Below, piece by piece: positions 8,317 to 18,686 of a DNA stretch of 33,979 nt. Positions within the stretch are counted from its first letter, which is position 1. Each line of letters starts with the position of its first letter. The position numbers were made by a program, and so were the translations under genes. A model generated the notes under the pieces. That model made no database searches, was not told the DNA's origin, and saw only the letters and a list, made by a program, of their open reading frames with translations. Origin of the DNA: Bacillota bacterium. GTDB lineage: Bacteria > Bacillota > Clostridia > UBA1381. The stretch spans positions 1 through 33,979 of the forward strand of contig JAJQAT010000148.1 in the NCBI GenBank assembly GCA_021203665.1, in the 5' to 3' direction.

Positions 8317-11082
8317 ATGACAGACGCGGAGCAGAAGCGGGCGGCAAAGGAATTTGCCGAATATTGGCGCGGCAAGGGCTACGAAAAGGGCGAAAGTCAA
8401 AAATTTTGGCTGTCGCTTTTGCGCGATATTTTGGGAGTGGAGTATCCGGAGCGGTTTATATCGTTTGAGGATCAGGTGCATTTGGATCACACGAGCTTTA
8501 TCGACGGCTATATCGACGCGACAAAGGTGCTTATCGAGCAAAAGGGGCTCGGAAAGGACCTGCGCAAGGGCATAAAACAATCTGACGGCTCCGTGCTGTC
8601 GCCATTTCAACAGGCGAAGCGCTATTCGGCGGACTTGCCTTATTCAAAGCGCCCGCGCTGGATTGTAACCTGCAATTTCGAGCAGTTTTTGATTTACGAT
8701 ATGGAGAAACCGACGGGTGAGCCGGAGAGTATAATGCTTTCGGAGCTGCCGCGCGAATATTACAGGCTGAAATTTTTGACCGACACCGGCAGCGACAGTC
8801 TGCGGCGGGAAATGGAAATATCAATCGCCGCGGGCGATATAATCGGTCGGATATACGACGCGTTTTTAAAGCAATACGCGAATCCCGATGACGCGGAAAC
8901 GCTCAAAAGCCTTAACGTCCTTTGCGTGCGGCTTGTGTTCTGCCTTTACGCGGAGGACGCGGGTATTTTCGGCGGACGCATGATGTTCCACGATTACCTT
9001 GCAGACTTTGAAACGCGCCATATGCGGACGGCGCTTATTGAGCTGTTTAAAATTTTGGACACCAAGCCCGAAAACCGCGACCCATACGGCGATGAAAAAT
9101 TAAACGCGTTCCCCTACGTCAACGGCGGCTTATTTTCGGACGAGAGCGTTATTATCCCGCGCATAACAGAGGAAATACGCGAGCTTATTTTGACGCACGC
9201 GAGTGCGGATTTTGACTGGAGCGAGATAAGTCCCACGATTTTCGGCGCGGTGTTTGAAAGCACCCTAAACCCCGAAACGCGGCGCGGCGGCGGTATGCAC
9301 TACACGTCAATCGAAAACATTCACAAGGTGATAGACCCGTTATTCCTTGACGATTTGACGGCAGAGCTGGAGGATATAAAGCGCGAGAGCGTGATAAAAA
9401 CGCGTGAAAAAAGGCTTGACGCATTTTGCGGCAAGCTGTCGACACTCGGATTTTTAGACCCCGCGTGCGGGTCGGGAAATTTCCTTACGGAGACATATTT
9501 ATCGCTTAGACGGCTTGAGAATGAGGCTTTAAAGATTAAAACAAACCAAATAACAATGCTTGACGATGTTGTGATAAGGGTGTCAATCGGGCAATTTTAC
9601 GGAATTGAGATAAACGATTTTGCGGTGACGGTCGCGAAAACCGCGCTTTGGATTGCCGAGTCGCAAATGCTAAAGGAAACCGAGGATATAATTCACGCGA
9701 GCCTTGATTTCCTCCCGCTCAAATCCTACGCGAATATAGTCGAGGGTAACGCGCTGAGGCTTGATTGGGAAGCGGTTGCGCCGAAGTATAAGCTGTCATA
9801 TATAATGGGCAATCCGCCGTTTGTCGGATATTCCTTGCAGACGAAAGGGCAAAAAGCCGACATTTTGTCCGTTTATATTGATGAAAAGGGCAAGCCGTAC
9901 AAAAGTGCGGGAAAAATAGACTATGTTGCAGGTTGGTATTTCAAAGCTGCAAGCCTTATTAAAGGCACAAAAATACGAGCGGCGTTTGTTTCGACAAACT
10001 CAATAACACAAGGCGAACAGGTTGCGGGAGTATGGAAACCGCTTTATGAACGTTTCGGAATACATATAGATTTCGCGCACCGCACATTCAGGTGGGACAG
10101 CGAAGCAAATATAAAAGCTCATGTTCATTGCGTGATTGTCGGATTCAGCTGTGGCGCTGGCATTGAACAAGGTCGATTATATGAAAACGACAGAGTACAG
10201 CTTGTAGATAATATTAACGCGTACTTAATGGACGCACCGGATATATTTATTAATACACGCTCAAAACCGATTTCAAATGTTCCCGAAATGGCAAAAGGTA
10301 GTATTCCTGTAGATAACGGAAATTTCTTTATAACCAAAGAAGAATATCCGGAATTTATAAAAATTGAACCAACAGCAAAAAAATATATAAAAAAATTTTA
10401 CGGTGCGCGAGAATTTTTGCACAATGAAGAACGCTAGTGTCTATGGTTGTTAAATGCAACTCCAAGTGACTTAAAATCAATGCCGCACGTTCTACAAAGA
10501 ATAAAGAATATACGTGAATTTAGACAAAATAGCACTAAAGCTGCAACAAGAAAATTTGCCGATTATCCTACTCGTTTTATGGAAATCAGACAACCATCAT
10601 CTGACTATATTCTTGTTCCCTCTCACTCATCGGAAAACAGGAAATATTTGCCCATCGGGTTTGAAAATGCAGATGTTATTTGTGGCAATGCAAATTTGTT
10701 AATCCCCAACGCCACACTGTACCATTTTGGCGTACTGACATCCAACGTTCATATGGCGTGGATGCGCGCGGTTTGCGGTAGATTGGAAATGCGGTATCGC
10801 TATTCCAACACTATTGTCTACAACAACTTTCCGTGGTGCAGTCCGACGGACGAGCAGAGGAAAAGGATTGAGCGAACGGCGCAGAGTATTCTTGACGCGC
10901 GGGCATTATACCCCGACAGCTCACTCGCCGACCTTTACGATGAGCTGACCATGCCGCCCGAATTGCGGAAGGCGCACCAAAACAACGACCGTGCGGTAAT
11001 GGAGGCATACGGCTTTGACGTGAAAACCACAACGGAAACAAGCTGCGCGGCGGCACTAATGAGAATATACCGCGAGATGTGA
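8317..11082 (+). pseudogene. Type IIG (MmeI-like) restriction-modification enzyme interrupted by an in-frame TAG at 10435-10437
   Basis: ORFs 8317-10437 and 10447-11082 share one frame and are separated by a single TAG: ...REFLHNEER*CLWLLNATPSDLKSMPHVLQRI... N-terminal PD-(D/E)XK-like FIDGYIDATKVLIEQKGLGKDL, methylase motif I LDPACGSGNFL, motif IV GNPPFVG, C-terminal target-recognition region. Confidence 0.85.
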
Positions 11083-11125
11083 TGTGTTCTGGCAATGATT
11101 AAGTAAAGAAACGGAGGGAAAGATT

Positions 11126-11605
11126 ATGTTTAGGGAAATGCGGCGGAAAAATCAGGCTTTATCCCGCGAGGAATGTGTTGATATTTTAAACCGAGCAACG
11201 TCGGGTACTCTCGCGGTATCGGGTGATGACGGCTACCCTTATGCCGTGCCGCTCAGCTTTGTATATAATGATAATAAAATCATATTTCACTGCGCCAAGA
11301 AGGGGCATAAAATCGACGCGATAAGGCGGAGCGATAAGGTGTCGTTCTGCGTGATTGACGCGGACGATGTTGTTCCGGAGGAATTTACAACGTATTTCAG
11401 AAGCGTGATAGTTTTCGGCAGAGCGCGTATTTTGGAAAATGATGAAATCAGAGCGGCGATTAATACGCTTTCGGAAAAATACGATTTCGGCGATTATGAT
11501 GCGCGGAAGCGGGAAATAGATAAGTTCTTCCCCGCTCTTTGCATGGTTGAAATATCCGTCGAGCATATGACGGGCAAAGAAGCAATAGAGCTTAAAGCAA
11601 AATAA
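11126..11605 (+). CDS. Pyridoxamine 5'-phosphate oxidase-family flavin-binding protein (NimA-like)
   Basis: 159 aa; MFREMRRKNQALSREECVDILNRATSGTLAVSGDDGYPYAVPLSFVYNDNKIIFHCAKKGHKIDAI typical of this family. RBS GGAGGG. Confidence 0.82.
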   Translation: MFREMRRKNQALSREECVDILNRATSGTLAVSGDDGYPYAVPLSFVYNDNKIIFHCAKKGHKIDAIRRSDKVSFCVIDADDVVPEEFTTYFRSVIVFGRARILENDEIRAAINTLSEKYDFGDYDARKREIDKFFPALCMVEISVEHMTGKEAIELKAK

Positions 11606-11624
11606 CATTTTTAAGGAGATACAT

Positions 11625-14354
11625 ATGGAAAAATTCAGTTTAGACAGGGATTGGAAATTTCACAACGGAGATTTTGTTTTATCCGAAACAAAATCCCACA
11701 CGGAGTCATATATGGCGGCAAAGGCGGGCGGCGCATTGGGCGCGGCATCGCCCGATTTTGACAAGAGCGACTGGGAAACGGTCAATCTTCCGCACGACTG
11801 GGCGGTATACAGCGAGTTTGACGAAAAACAGGGTCCCTCGCAAGGGTACAAAAAGCGCGGCAAGGCGTGGTATTCCAAGCGTTTCCGCCTTGAAGAGGAG
11901 GACAGAAGCAAGCAGATTTTAATCGAATTTGAGGGCGTGTCGTCATACGCGACGGTATACCTTAACGGCTCGGTTATCGGCAGAAATTTCTGCGGCTATA
12001 ATTCATTTACGGTTGACGCGACGGATATGGCGCTGTACGGCGAGCAGGTAAACGACCTCGTTGTGTTCGTTGACGCGACAGCAATCGAGGGCTGGTGGTA
12101 CGAGGGCGCGGGAATTTACCGCCACGTGAACCTATACAAGAAAAATCCGCTCCACATCGCGCATTGGGGCGTATTTGTGCATCCCGAGAAAAAAAGCGCG
12201 GACGTGTGGGACGCGGTCACGGACACGACCGTTGAAAACTCCTCGTATGAGGAAAAGGCTTTTCGCCTTAAAACCTATATTCTTGACAGGTATGATAATG
12301 TTGTCGGCAAAAATGAAACGGAGTTTTCCGTCGCGGGCGGCAGCTGCGCGGAGATTCGCCAAAGCATACTGACCTACAGTCCTCTTTTGTGGGACGTCGA
12401 TTCACCCAACCTCTATACGATGGTAAGCGAGCTGTACGAAAACGACACTCTTGCGGACTGTCAAAAAAACACCTTCGGATTCCGCACAATTTCTGTTGAC
12501 GCGGACAAAGGATTTTTCTTGAACGGCAGACGCGTGCCGCTTTACGGCACCTGCAATCATCAGGATCACGCCGGAGTGGGCGTGGCTGTGCCGGACAGCG
12601 TCAACGAGTACAGAATTAAGCTGCTTAAGGAAATGGGGTCAAACGCGTACCGCTGTGCGCACGGCAATCCAAATCCGGAAATACTTGATTACTGCGACAG
12701 GTACGGTTTGCTTGTAATGGACGAAAACCGCAATTTCAATTCAAGTCCCGACGGCATAAAGCAGGTGCGCGATATGGTTATGCGCGACCGCAACCACCCG
12801 TGCGTCGTGATGTATTCGCTCTTCAACGAGGAGCCCTTGCAGGGTACGCCGACGGGCAGAAAGCTTGCCGAAAGACTTCAATGCGAGATTAAAAAGCTCG
12901 ATAATACGCGTTTCCTTTTAGGCGCGATGAACACCGGAGTTACCACCGATGGCGGCGCCTGCGACGCTCTCGATATGACGGGCTTCAACTACATAACCCA
13001 CACATATGATGATTTCCGTGAAAAATATCCCGCTATGCCGATGATAGGCAGCGAAAACGACAGTGCTTTTGAAACGCGCGGCGTGTATAAAACCGACTAT
13101 TCAAAGCACGTCATAGACTGCTACGACAGCGAGGCGGCTCAATGGGGCAACACCTACCGCGACGGCTTTAAGCAGGTGGACACGCGGGAGCATATTATGG
13201 GACTTTTCATCTGGACGGGATTTGACTACCGCGGCGAGCCGACACCGTTTGAGTGGCCCTCAATCGGCACGCAGTTCGGCATTATGGACACCTGCGGATT
13301 TAAAAAGGACGCGTTCTATCTTAACAAGGCTTTCTTTACCGATGAGCCGATGATACATATTCTTCCCCACTGGAATTGGAGCGAGGGCGAGGAAATACGC
13401 GTTATGGCGCACACCAACTGCGCCGAAGCGGAATTATTTTTAAACGGCAGGTCGCTCGGCAGAAAAAATGTCGATAAATACGATATGACAGACTGGATTG
13501 TCCCCTTTGAAAAAGGGACACTAAAAATGTCGGGGTATATTGACGGCAAGGATGTTTGCTCCGACGAGGTTACAACCGCGGGAAATGCCGTAAAAATCAA
13601 TATTGAGCCGCACCGCGATTTTGTGTATGACGGCTGCGGTGACGCTGTTATTTTCAATATTTCCGTTTCGGACGAAAACGGTTTTAGTGTCCCCACTGCC
13701 GATAATTTGATTAAATTTACCGCGGAGGGCGGTGAGATAATCGGCGTAGGCAACGGCAATCCCAATTCTCACGAGGCGGATAAGGCTGAGGAGAGGCGGC
13801 TGTTTAACGGTCTTTGCCAGGTAATCGTAAAGCAAACTGACGGCGCAAAGGCAGTCACGCTAACCGCCGCGTCCGCAGGACTTGAAATCGCGCGCGTTTC
13901 GGTTGACGCGGTTGAATGCGGCGGTAAGCCGATATTTATACCGTCCGTAAGCGAGAGGTATATCTCAAAATGGCGTCAGTCTGTAGAGATTTTCGCCGAG
14001 CGTCCCGACCCGAATGTAAAAATCGACGACAGCGATATGAATACCTGGGGCATTGTCAGCGTCGGCGGCGGCTTTGACGATAAATTTGAAGACAGCGTCG
14101 GCTACATTCTTTATAAAACAGCTGCTGTGATAAATGCCGACGATAATTATATTGTTTTCCGCGAGATAATCGGCGACAGCGCGGAGGTTTATATTAACGG
14201 CGAGCAAAAATTCGGCGACAGCCCCGTAAACGGCGGCAAGGCTGAAATAGACGTTTCGGATATAACGGGAAATATTGATATAACCGTGCTGATACACAGT
14301 GAAAATCCGCGCCATCACGGCGGTATTTCAAAGCCGGTTGTTATTACGGATTAA
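11625..14354 (+). CDS. Glycoside hydrolase family 2 (beta-galactosidase-like, DUF4982-type C-terminus)
   Basis: 909 aa; RDWKFHNGDF, LPHDWAVYSEF, EGVSSYATVYLNGSVIGRNFCGYNSFTVD, WWYEGAGIYRHV, GTCNHQDHAGVGVAV, SLFNEEPLQG (acid/base), PMIGSENDSAF (nucleophile region). No signal peptide. Confidence 0.88.
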   Translation: MEKFSLDRDWKFHNGDFVLSETKSHTESYMAAKAGGALGAASPDFDKSDWETVNLPHDWAVYSEFDEKQGPSQGYKKRGKAWYSKRFRLEEEDRSKQILIEFEGVSSYATVYLNGSVIGRNFCGYNSFTVDATDMALYGEQVNDLVVFVDATAIEGWWYEGAGIYRHVNLYKKNPLHIAHWGVFVHPEKKSADVWDAVTDTTVENSSYEEKAFRLKTYILDRYDNVVGKNETEFSVAGGSCAEIRQSILTYSPLLWDVDSPNLYTMVSELYENDTLADCQKNTFGFRTISVDADKGFFLNGRRVPLYGTCNHQDHAGVGVAVPDSVNEYRIKLLKEMGSNAYRCAHGNPNPEILDYCDRYGLLVMDENRNFNSSPDGIKQVRDMVMRDRNHPCVVMYSLFNEEPLQGTPTGRKLAERLQCEIKKLDNTRFLLGAMNTGVTTDGGACDALDMTGFNYITHTYDDFREKYPAMPMIGSENDSAFETRGVYKTDYSKHVIDCYDSEAAQWGNTYRDGFKQVDTREHIMGLFIWTGFDYRGEPTPFEWPSIGTQFGIMDTCGFKKDAFYLNKAFFTDEPMIHILPHWNWSEGEEIRVMAHTNCAEAELFLNGRSLGRKNVDKYDMTDWIVPFEKGTLKMSGYIDGKDVCSDEVTTAGNAVKINIEPHRDFVYDGCGDAVIFNISVSDENGFSVPTADNLIKFTAEGGEIIGVGNGNPNSHEADKAEERRLFNGLCQVIVKQTDGAKAVTLTAASAGLEIARVSVDAVECGGKPIFIPSVSERYISKWRQSVEIFAERPDPNVKIDDSDMNTWGIVSVGGGFDDKFEDSVGYILYKTAAVINADDNYIVFREIIGDSAEVYINGEQKFGDSPVNGGKAEIDVSDITGNIDITVLIHSENPRHHGGISKPVVITD

Positions 14355-14376
14355 AATGCCGCATAAATGTCAATGC

Positions 14377-14407
14377 AAAAAGGGACACTAAATTTTAGTG
14401 TCCCCTT
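14377..14407. terminator. Bidirectional terminator between convergent GH2 and GNAT genes
   Basis: AAAAGGGACACTAAATTTTAGTGTCCCCTTTTT: long near-perfect stem with A-tract and T-tract flanks. Confidence 0.85.
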
Positions 14408-14412
14408 TTTAA

Positions 14413-14880
14413 TTAAAGAATTTGTTCAAGCGTTGTTGCCTGCGGTTTAAGTCCCTGCTTTTCATAGAAGCGCGCCGCGCTTTCGTTGCACGCCCAGACA
14501 TTAAGCGTCAGGTTATAGCAGCCGATTTCCCTTGCGTAGCCTTTAACGTACTCGTAAATCGCGGTTCCCACGTGCTTTCCGCGAATGCTTTCGTCAACGC
14601 ATAAATCGTCTATGTACATGGTTTTTATATCCGTCAGAATATTGTGATTTTTCTTTTGTCTTATCACGCAAAACGCGTAGCCGAGTACACTGCCGTCCTC
14701 ATCCGCGACAAATATCGGGCGGCTGTCGTCGTTTATTATATCAAGCAGCTCGCCGTCCGTATATTTGCGGCAATTCGCCTTAAATAAATCGGGTCTGCCG
14801 TTATGATGCACCGTAAGCACCTGATTTAATAAATCCTTTATTTTTTCCATATCCTTTTCTTCGGCTCTGCGTACCGTCAT
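14413..14880 (-). CDS. GNAT-family N-acetyltransferase
   Basis: 155 aa; IDDLCVDESIRGKHVGTAIYEYVKGYAREIGCYNLTLNVWACNESAARFYEKQGLKPQ. Confidence 0.87.
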   Translation of the reverse strand: MTVRRAEEKDMEKIKDLLNQVLTVHHNGRPDLFKANCRKYTDGELLDIINDDSRPIFVADEDGSVLGYAFCVIRQKKNHNILTDIKTMYIDDLCVDESIRGKHVGTAIYEYVKGYAREIGCYNLTLNVWACNESAARFYEKQGLKPQATTLEQIL

Positions 14881-14892
14881 ATTACCATCTCC

Positions 14893-14926
14893 TTGTAAAA
14901 ATTTAAGACTGCCGGAGCAGTCTTGA
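14893..14926 (-). terminator. Terminator downstream of mgtE
   Basis: On minus strand AAGACTGC-TCCG-GCAGTCTT (14905-14924) followed by AAATTTTT. Confidence 0.65.
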
Positions 14927-14936
14927 TTTGGTTATT

Positions 14937-16295
14937 CTAAACATTGAGTACCGCGACCGCTATATTAAAATATATAAATATCGAACAGCAGTCAACTATT
15001 GTTGTGATGAGCGGCGTTGCCATTATCGCGGGGTCAAGGTGAACCCGCTTTGCCAGCATCGGCAGCATCGCGCCTATCAGCTTTGATATTATCACCGTGG
15101 CGATAATCGAAAGCGCTATGGTAAGCGCAAGCAGAAAATTCCGCTCATACATAAGATATATGCGCACTCCGTTCACAACGGCAAGCACCGCGCTTACCAT
15201 TATGGATATGCGAAATTCCTTAAACACCACCTTGAAAAAATCCTTGAAATGAATTTCATCAAGCGCGATACCGCGTATAATAAGCGTTGAGCTTTGCGCG
15301 CCACAGTTTCCGCCGGTGTCCATTATCATCGGCATAAACGATATTAAAATCGGCAATGCCGCGAATGCCGCCTCGTATTTATTTATGATAATCTGCGTTA
15401 CCGTCGCGGAAATCATAAGTATCAAAAGCCAGCCGATTCTGTTTTTCACGTGCTTGAAAATTCCCGTCCTGAAATATGATTCCTCATTAGGCGCGATAGC
15501 CGCCATTTTTGAGAAGTCCTCCGCGTTCTCCTCCTGAATGACGTCCATAGCGTCGTCAAAGGTCACGATGCCGACAAGGCGGTTATCCTTGTCAACCACC
15601 GGAAGCGCGAGAAAATCATATTTGCGGAACATATTTCCGACAACCTCTTTATCCTCGTGAGTGTCCACGCTTATAATATGCGTTTCCATTATGTCGGATA
15701 TTTTATCGTCCTCCTCAGCCGTGAACAGGTCCTTAACGGTTATAACGCCTATAAGCTTTCTGTTCTCCGTGACATAACAGGTGTATATGGTTTCCTTGTT
15801 TACGCCTACCCTGCGGATTTTATCAAACGCCTCCGCGACCGTCATATCCCTGTGCAGACTGACGTATTCTATCGTCATTATACTGCCCGCGCTGTCCTTT
15901 GGATAGCGCAGAATTTCATTTATGGCTTTTCTTTCGCCGGTGGTGGAATTTTTAAGTATTCTCGACACCACATTTGCCGGCATTTCCTCGATTATATCTA
16001 CCGTGTCGTCAATGAACGACTCGTCAAGAATTTCTCTGAGCTCCTTATCGGTAAACATACCTATAAGGTGCTTTCTCATATCGGAATTCATATGCGCGAA
16101 GGTTTCCGCCGCAAGGTCCTTTGGGAGCAGTCTGAATAAAATCATAAACTCGGCGCGTTCCTCGTAATCCTCGCCGAACAGCTCCTCGAACAGCACCGCC
16201 AAATCGGCGGCGTTTTCCTCCGCTACAATATTCCTGACCTCAACAAATTTCTTTTCCTTTAAAAGACCGTCTATTCTTTTCAGCAAGTCCTGCAT
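14937..16295 (-). CDS. mgtE: Magnesium transporter MgtE
   Basis: 452 aa; MgtE N domain, paired CBS domains (SAGSIMTIEYVSL..., ...DFLALPVVDKDNRLVGIVTFDDAMDV) and membrane domain MPMIMDTGGNCGAQSSTLIIRGIAL. Confidence 0.93.
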   Translation of the reverse strand: MQDLLKRIDGLLKEKKFVEVRNIVAEENAADLAVLFEELFGEDYEERAEFMILFRLLPKDLAAETFAHMNSDMRKHLIGMFTDKELREILDESFIDDTVDIIEEMPANVVSRILKNSTTGERKAINEILRYPKDSAGSIMTIEYVSLHRDMTVAEAFDKIRRVGVNKETIYTCYVTENRKLIGVITVKDLFTAEEDDKISDIMETHIISVDTHEDKEVVGNMFRKYDFLALPVVDKDNRLVGIVTFDDAMDVIQEENAEDFSKMAAIAPNEESYFRTGIFKHVKNRIGWLLILMISATVTQIIINKYEAAFAALPILISFMPMIMDTGGNCGAQSSTLIIRGIALDEIHFKDFFKVVFKEFRISIMVSAVLAVVNGVRIYLMYERNFLLALTIALSIIATVIISKLIGAMLPMLAKRVHLDPAIMATPLITTIVDCCSIFIYFNIAVAVLNV

Positions 16296-16364
16296 TTCGG
16301 GTCAGCCCCCTGTTCTACATGATTTTTCCCATTCTCATGCACGCATTAAGCGCATAAAGCGAAG

Positions 16365-17525
16365 CTATTGAGGCTTAACAGAAAAATTTTCGGGACGCTT
16401 ATCGCTGTAGCCGAAAGCGTAAAGTATCGCCTCAACGGTTCTTCTCGATGCCTCGCCGTCGCCGTAAGGGTTCGCGGCGTGAGCCATTTGATTGTAAAAC
16501 TCCTCATTGTCAAGAAGTCCCTTTGCGAGGCATACTATATCCTCTTTTATAACGCCCGCTATTTTAACCGTTCCGGCGGCTACCGCCTCGGGACGCTCCG
16601 TTTCCTTTCGCAGCACAAGCACGGGCTTCGCGAGCGCGGGAGCCTCCTCCTGTATGCCGCCGCTGTCCGTCATAACCATAAACGAGCGCGCCATAGCGTT
16701 ATGCAGCTCCTCAACGTCGAGCGGGTCTATAAGATGTACCCTGTCCACACCGCCGAGTATGCCGAACGCGGTTTCACGAACGGCAGGATTGAGGTGAACG
16801 GGATATACAAGCTCCACGTCCTCGTATTCCGTGACAATCTGCTTTAGCGCGTTACAGATATTTTCAAGCGGCTCACCGAGGTTTTCACGTCTGTGCGCCG
16901 TTACTATAATTACGCGTTTTTTATCAAAATCAAGCGTTCTCAGACACTCGTCCTTAAACTCATAATCATCGCGCACAGTGGTTTTAAGCGCGTCTATAAC
17001 GGTATTGCCCGTTATATATATTATGTCGTCGCTGACGTTTTCCTTGAGCAGATTTTGCCTGTTCTGCTCCGTCGGCGAGAAATTCAAGTCCGCGATTCTG
17101 CCGGTAAGCTGTCTGTTCATTTCCTCCGGAAACGGCGAATATTTATCATATGTCCTAAGTCCCGCCTCGACGTGTCCCACCTTTACCTGGTTATAGAACG
17201 CGGCAAGCGCGGCAACAAAGCTTGTGGACGTATCGCCGTGCACAAGCACAATATCCGGCTTTTCCTTTTTTATTACCTCGTCAAGTCCCTCAAGCACTCT
17301 GGTTGTAATTCCGATAAGGCTCTGTCTTGTTTTCATTATGTCAAGGTCGTAATCGGGCGTTATTCCGAATATTTCAAGCACCTGGTCAAGCATTTGCCTG
17401 TGCTGCGCCGTTACGCAGACGATTGACTCTATTTCGTCATATTTTTTTAGCTCAAGCGCAAGCGGAGCCATTTTTATCGCCTCCGGTCTTGTGCCGAACA
17501 CTGTCATTACCTTTAATTTTTTCAC
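16365..17525 (-). CDS. wecB: UDP-N-acetylglucosamine 2-epimerase (non-hydrolysing)
   Basis: 386 aa; KVMTVFGTRPEAIKMAPL, VTAQHRQMLDQVL, LVHGDTSTSFVAALAAFYNQVKVGHVEAGLRT, TDSGGIQEEAPALAKPVLVLRKETERPEA. Confidence 0.93.
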   Translation of the reverse strand: MKKLKVMTVFGTRPEAIKMAPLALELKKYDEIESIVCVTAQHRQMLDQVLEIFGITPDYDLDIMKTRQSLIGITTRVLEGLDEVIKKEKPDIVLVHGDTSTSFVAALAAFYNQVKVGHVEAGLRTYDKYSPFPEEMNRQLTGRIADLNFSPTEQNRQNLLKENVSDDIIYITGNTVIDALKTTVRDDYEFKDECLRTLDFDKKRVIIVTAHRRENLGEPLENICNALKQIVTEYEDVELVYPVHLNPAVRETAFGILGGVDRVHLIDPLDVEELHNAMARSFMVMTDSGGIQEEAPALAKPVLVLRKETERPEAVAAGTVKIAGVIKEDIVCLAKGLLDNEEFYNQMAHAANPYGDGEASRRTVEAILYAFGYSDKRPENFSVKPQ

Positions 17526-17543
17526 ATTTACACCCTCTCTCGC

Positions 17544-18674
17544 CTATTTATCGCTCTTTATGTCCGTTGTTTCCTCTATGTCCGTTTCGGTATCATCGGT
17601 TTTATTTCGATTGTCGGGGTGGTGATGCACATAGCTGTTTTTGCCGAGCATACCGCCGATAAGTAGAAGTATAAGCACGCATATCACAAGCAAAAGCGCT
17701 CTCAAAACGCCGCTCTCCGCAAGCAGCACCGCCGTTATTCCGAGTACGCCGCTTATCGCGTACAGTATAAATACCGTCTGCTTTTGCGAAAATCCCATAT
17801 CGACAAGTCTGTGGTGCAGGTGTCCTCTGTCGGCAACCATCGGACTTTGTCCGTGCATTATGCGGCGTATCATAGCGAACGACGCGTCGAACAGAGGAAG
17901 CCCCAAAATAAGCAGCGGCACCGCGAACGAAATTACCGCGTAGCTCTTGAACACGCCCTGTATTGACAGCGTTGCGAGCATAAATCCCAAAAACGTCGAG
18001 CCGGTATCACCCATAAATATCTTTGCCGGATTAAAGTTGAACGGGAGAAATCCGAAGCACGAGCCCATAAGCGCTATACCGAGTATCGCTATCGGATATT
18101 CGCCTACTCTTATGGATATAAACACAAGCGAAACCGACATTATCGCGCTTACGCCCGCCGCGAGTCCGTCAAGACCGTCTATGAAGTTTACGGCATTGGT
18201 GATGAATACAATCCATATAACCGTCAAGCCGATTGAAAGCCACTGCGGCAAAACCCAGTACGGGTTGTCACTGAGCAAATTCGGGTTGGTAAACACGTCA
18301 ATCTTTATATCGCCCACGAAAATAACCACAAGCGCCGCGGCAATCTGAATTACAAATTTCAGCTTCGCATTAAGGTCCTTGCAGTCGTCGATAAATCCCA
18401 TTACCGCTATAATCGCCGCACCGGCAAGCGTTCCGAAAAGCTGCCTTGACGGCTCGGCAAAGCACAACGTCGCGACAACGAATCCGAATATTATCGCCAA
18501 GCCGCCTATTCTGGGTGTCGGCTTTTTGTGCATACGCCTGTTGTCCTTAGGTATATCCACCGCGCCCGCGCCTATCTTGAATGCCAAACGCCTTACAAGC
18601 GGAGTTGTGGCAAACGTAAAGACAAACGATACAATAAATGCAAATATCAAAAATAAAACCTGTTGAGTAGACAT
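17544..18674 (-). CDS. Undecaprenyl-phosphate GlcNAc-1-phosphate transferase (WecA/TagO, MraY family)
   Basis: RMHKKPTPRIGGLAIIFGF, AVNFIDGLDGLAAGVSAI, FNFNPAKIFMGDTGSTFLGFMLA, RRIMHGQSPMVADRGHLHHRL. Start at ATG 18674 preferred over 18686 because GGAGG lies just upstream. Confidence 0.9.
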   Translation of the reverse strand: MSTQQVLFLIFAFIVSFVFTFATTPLVRRLAFKIGAGAVDIPKDNRRMHKKPTPRIGGLAIIFGFVVATLCFAEPSRQLFGTLAGAAIIAVMGFIDDCKDLNAKLKFVIQIAAALVVIFVGDIKIDVFTNPNLLSDNPYWVLPQWLSIGLTVIWIVFITNAVNFIDGLDGLAAGVSAIMSVSLVFISIRVGEYPIAILGIALMGSCFGFLPFNFNPAKIFMGDTGSTFLGFMLATLSIQGVFKSYAVISFAVPLLILGLPLFDASFAMIRRIMHGQSPMVADRGHLHHRLVDMGFSQKQTVFILYAISGVLGITAVLLAESGVLRALLLVICVLILLLIGGMLGKNSYVHHHPDNRNKTDDTETDIEETTDIKSDK

Positions 18675-18686
18675 AATTTCCTCCAA

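Noticed and set aside
10435-10437. Genome-wide TAG recoding (alternative genetic code)
   Set aside because: mgtE (14937), wecB (16365) and gltX (22608) terminate at TAG at natural C-termini, so TAG acts as a normal stop here.
10447-11082. 211-aa ORF as an independent gene
   Set aside because: Same frame as the upstream Type IIG ORF and continues its conserved C-terminal sequence after a single TAG; no clear RBS at 10447.
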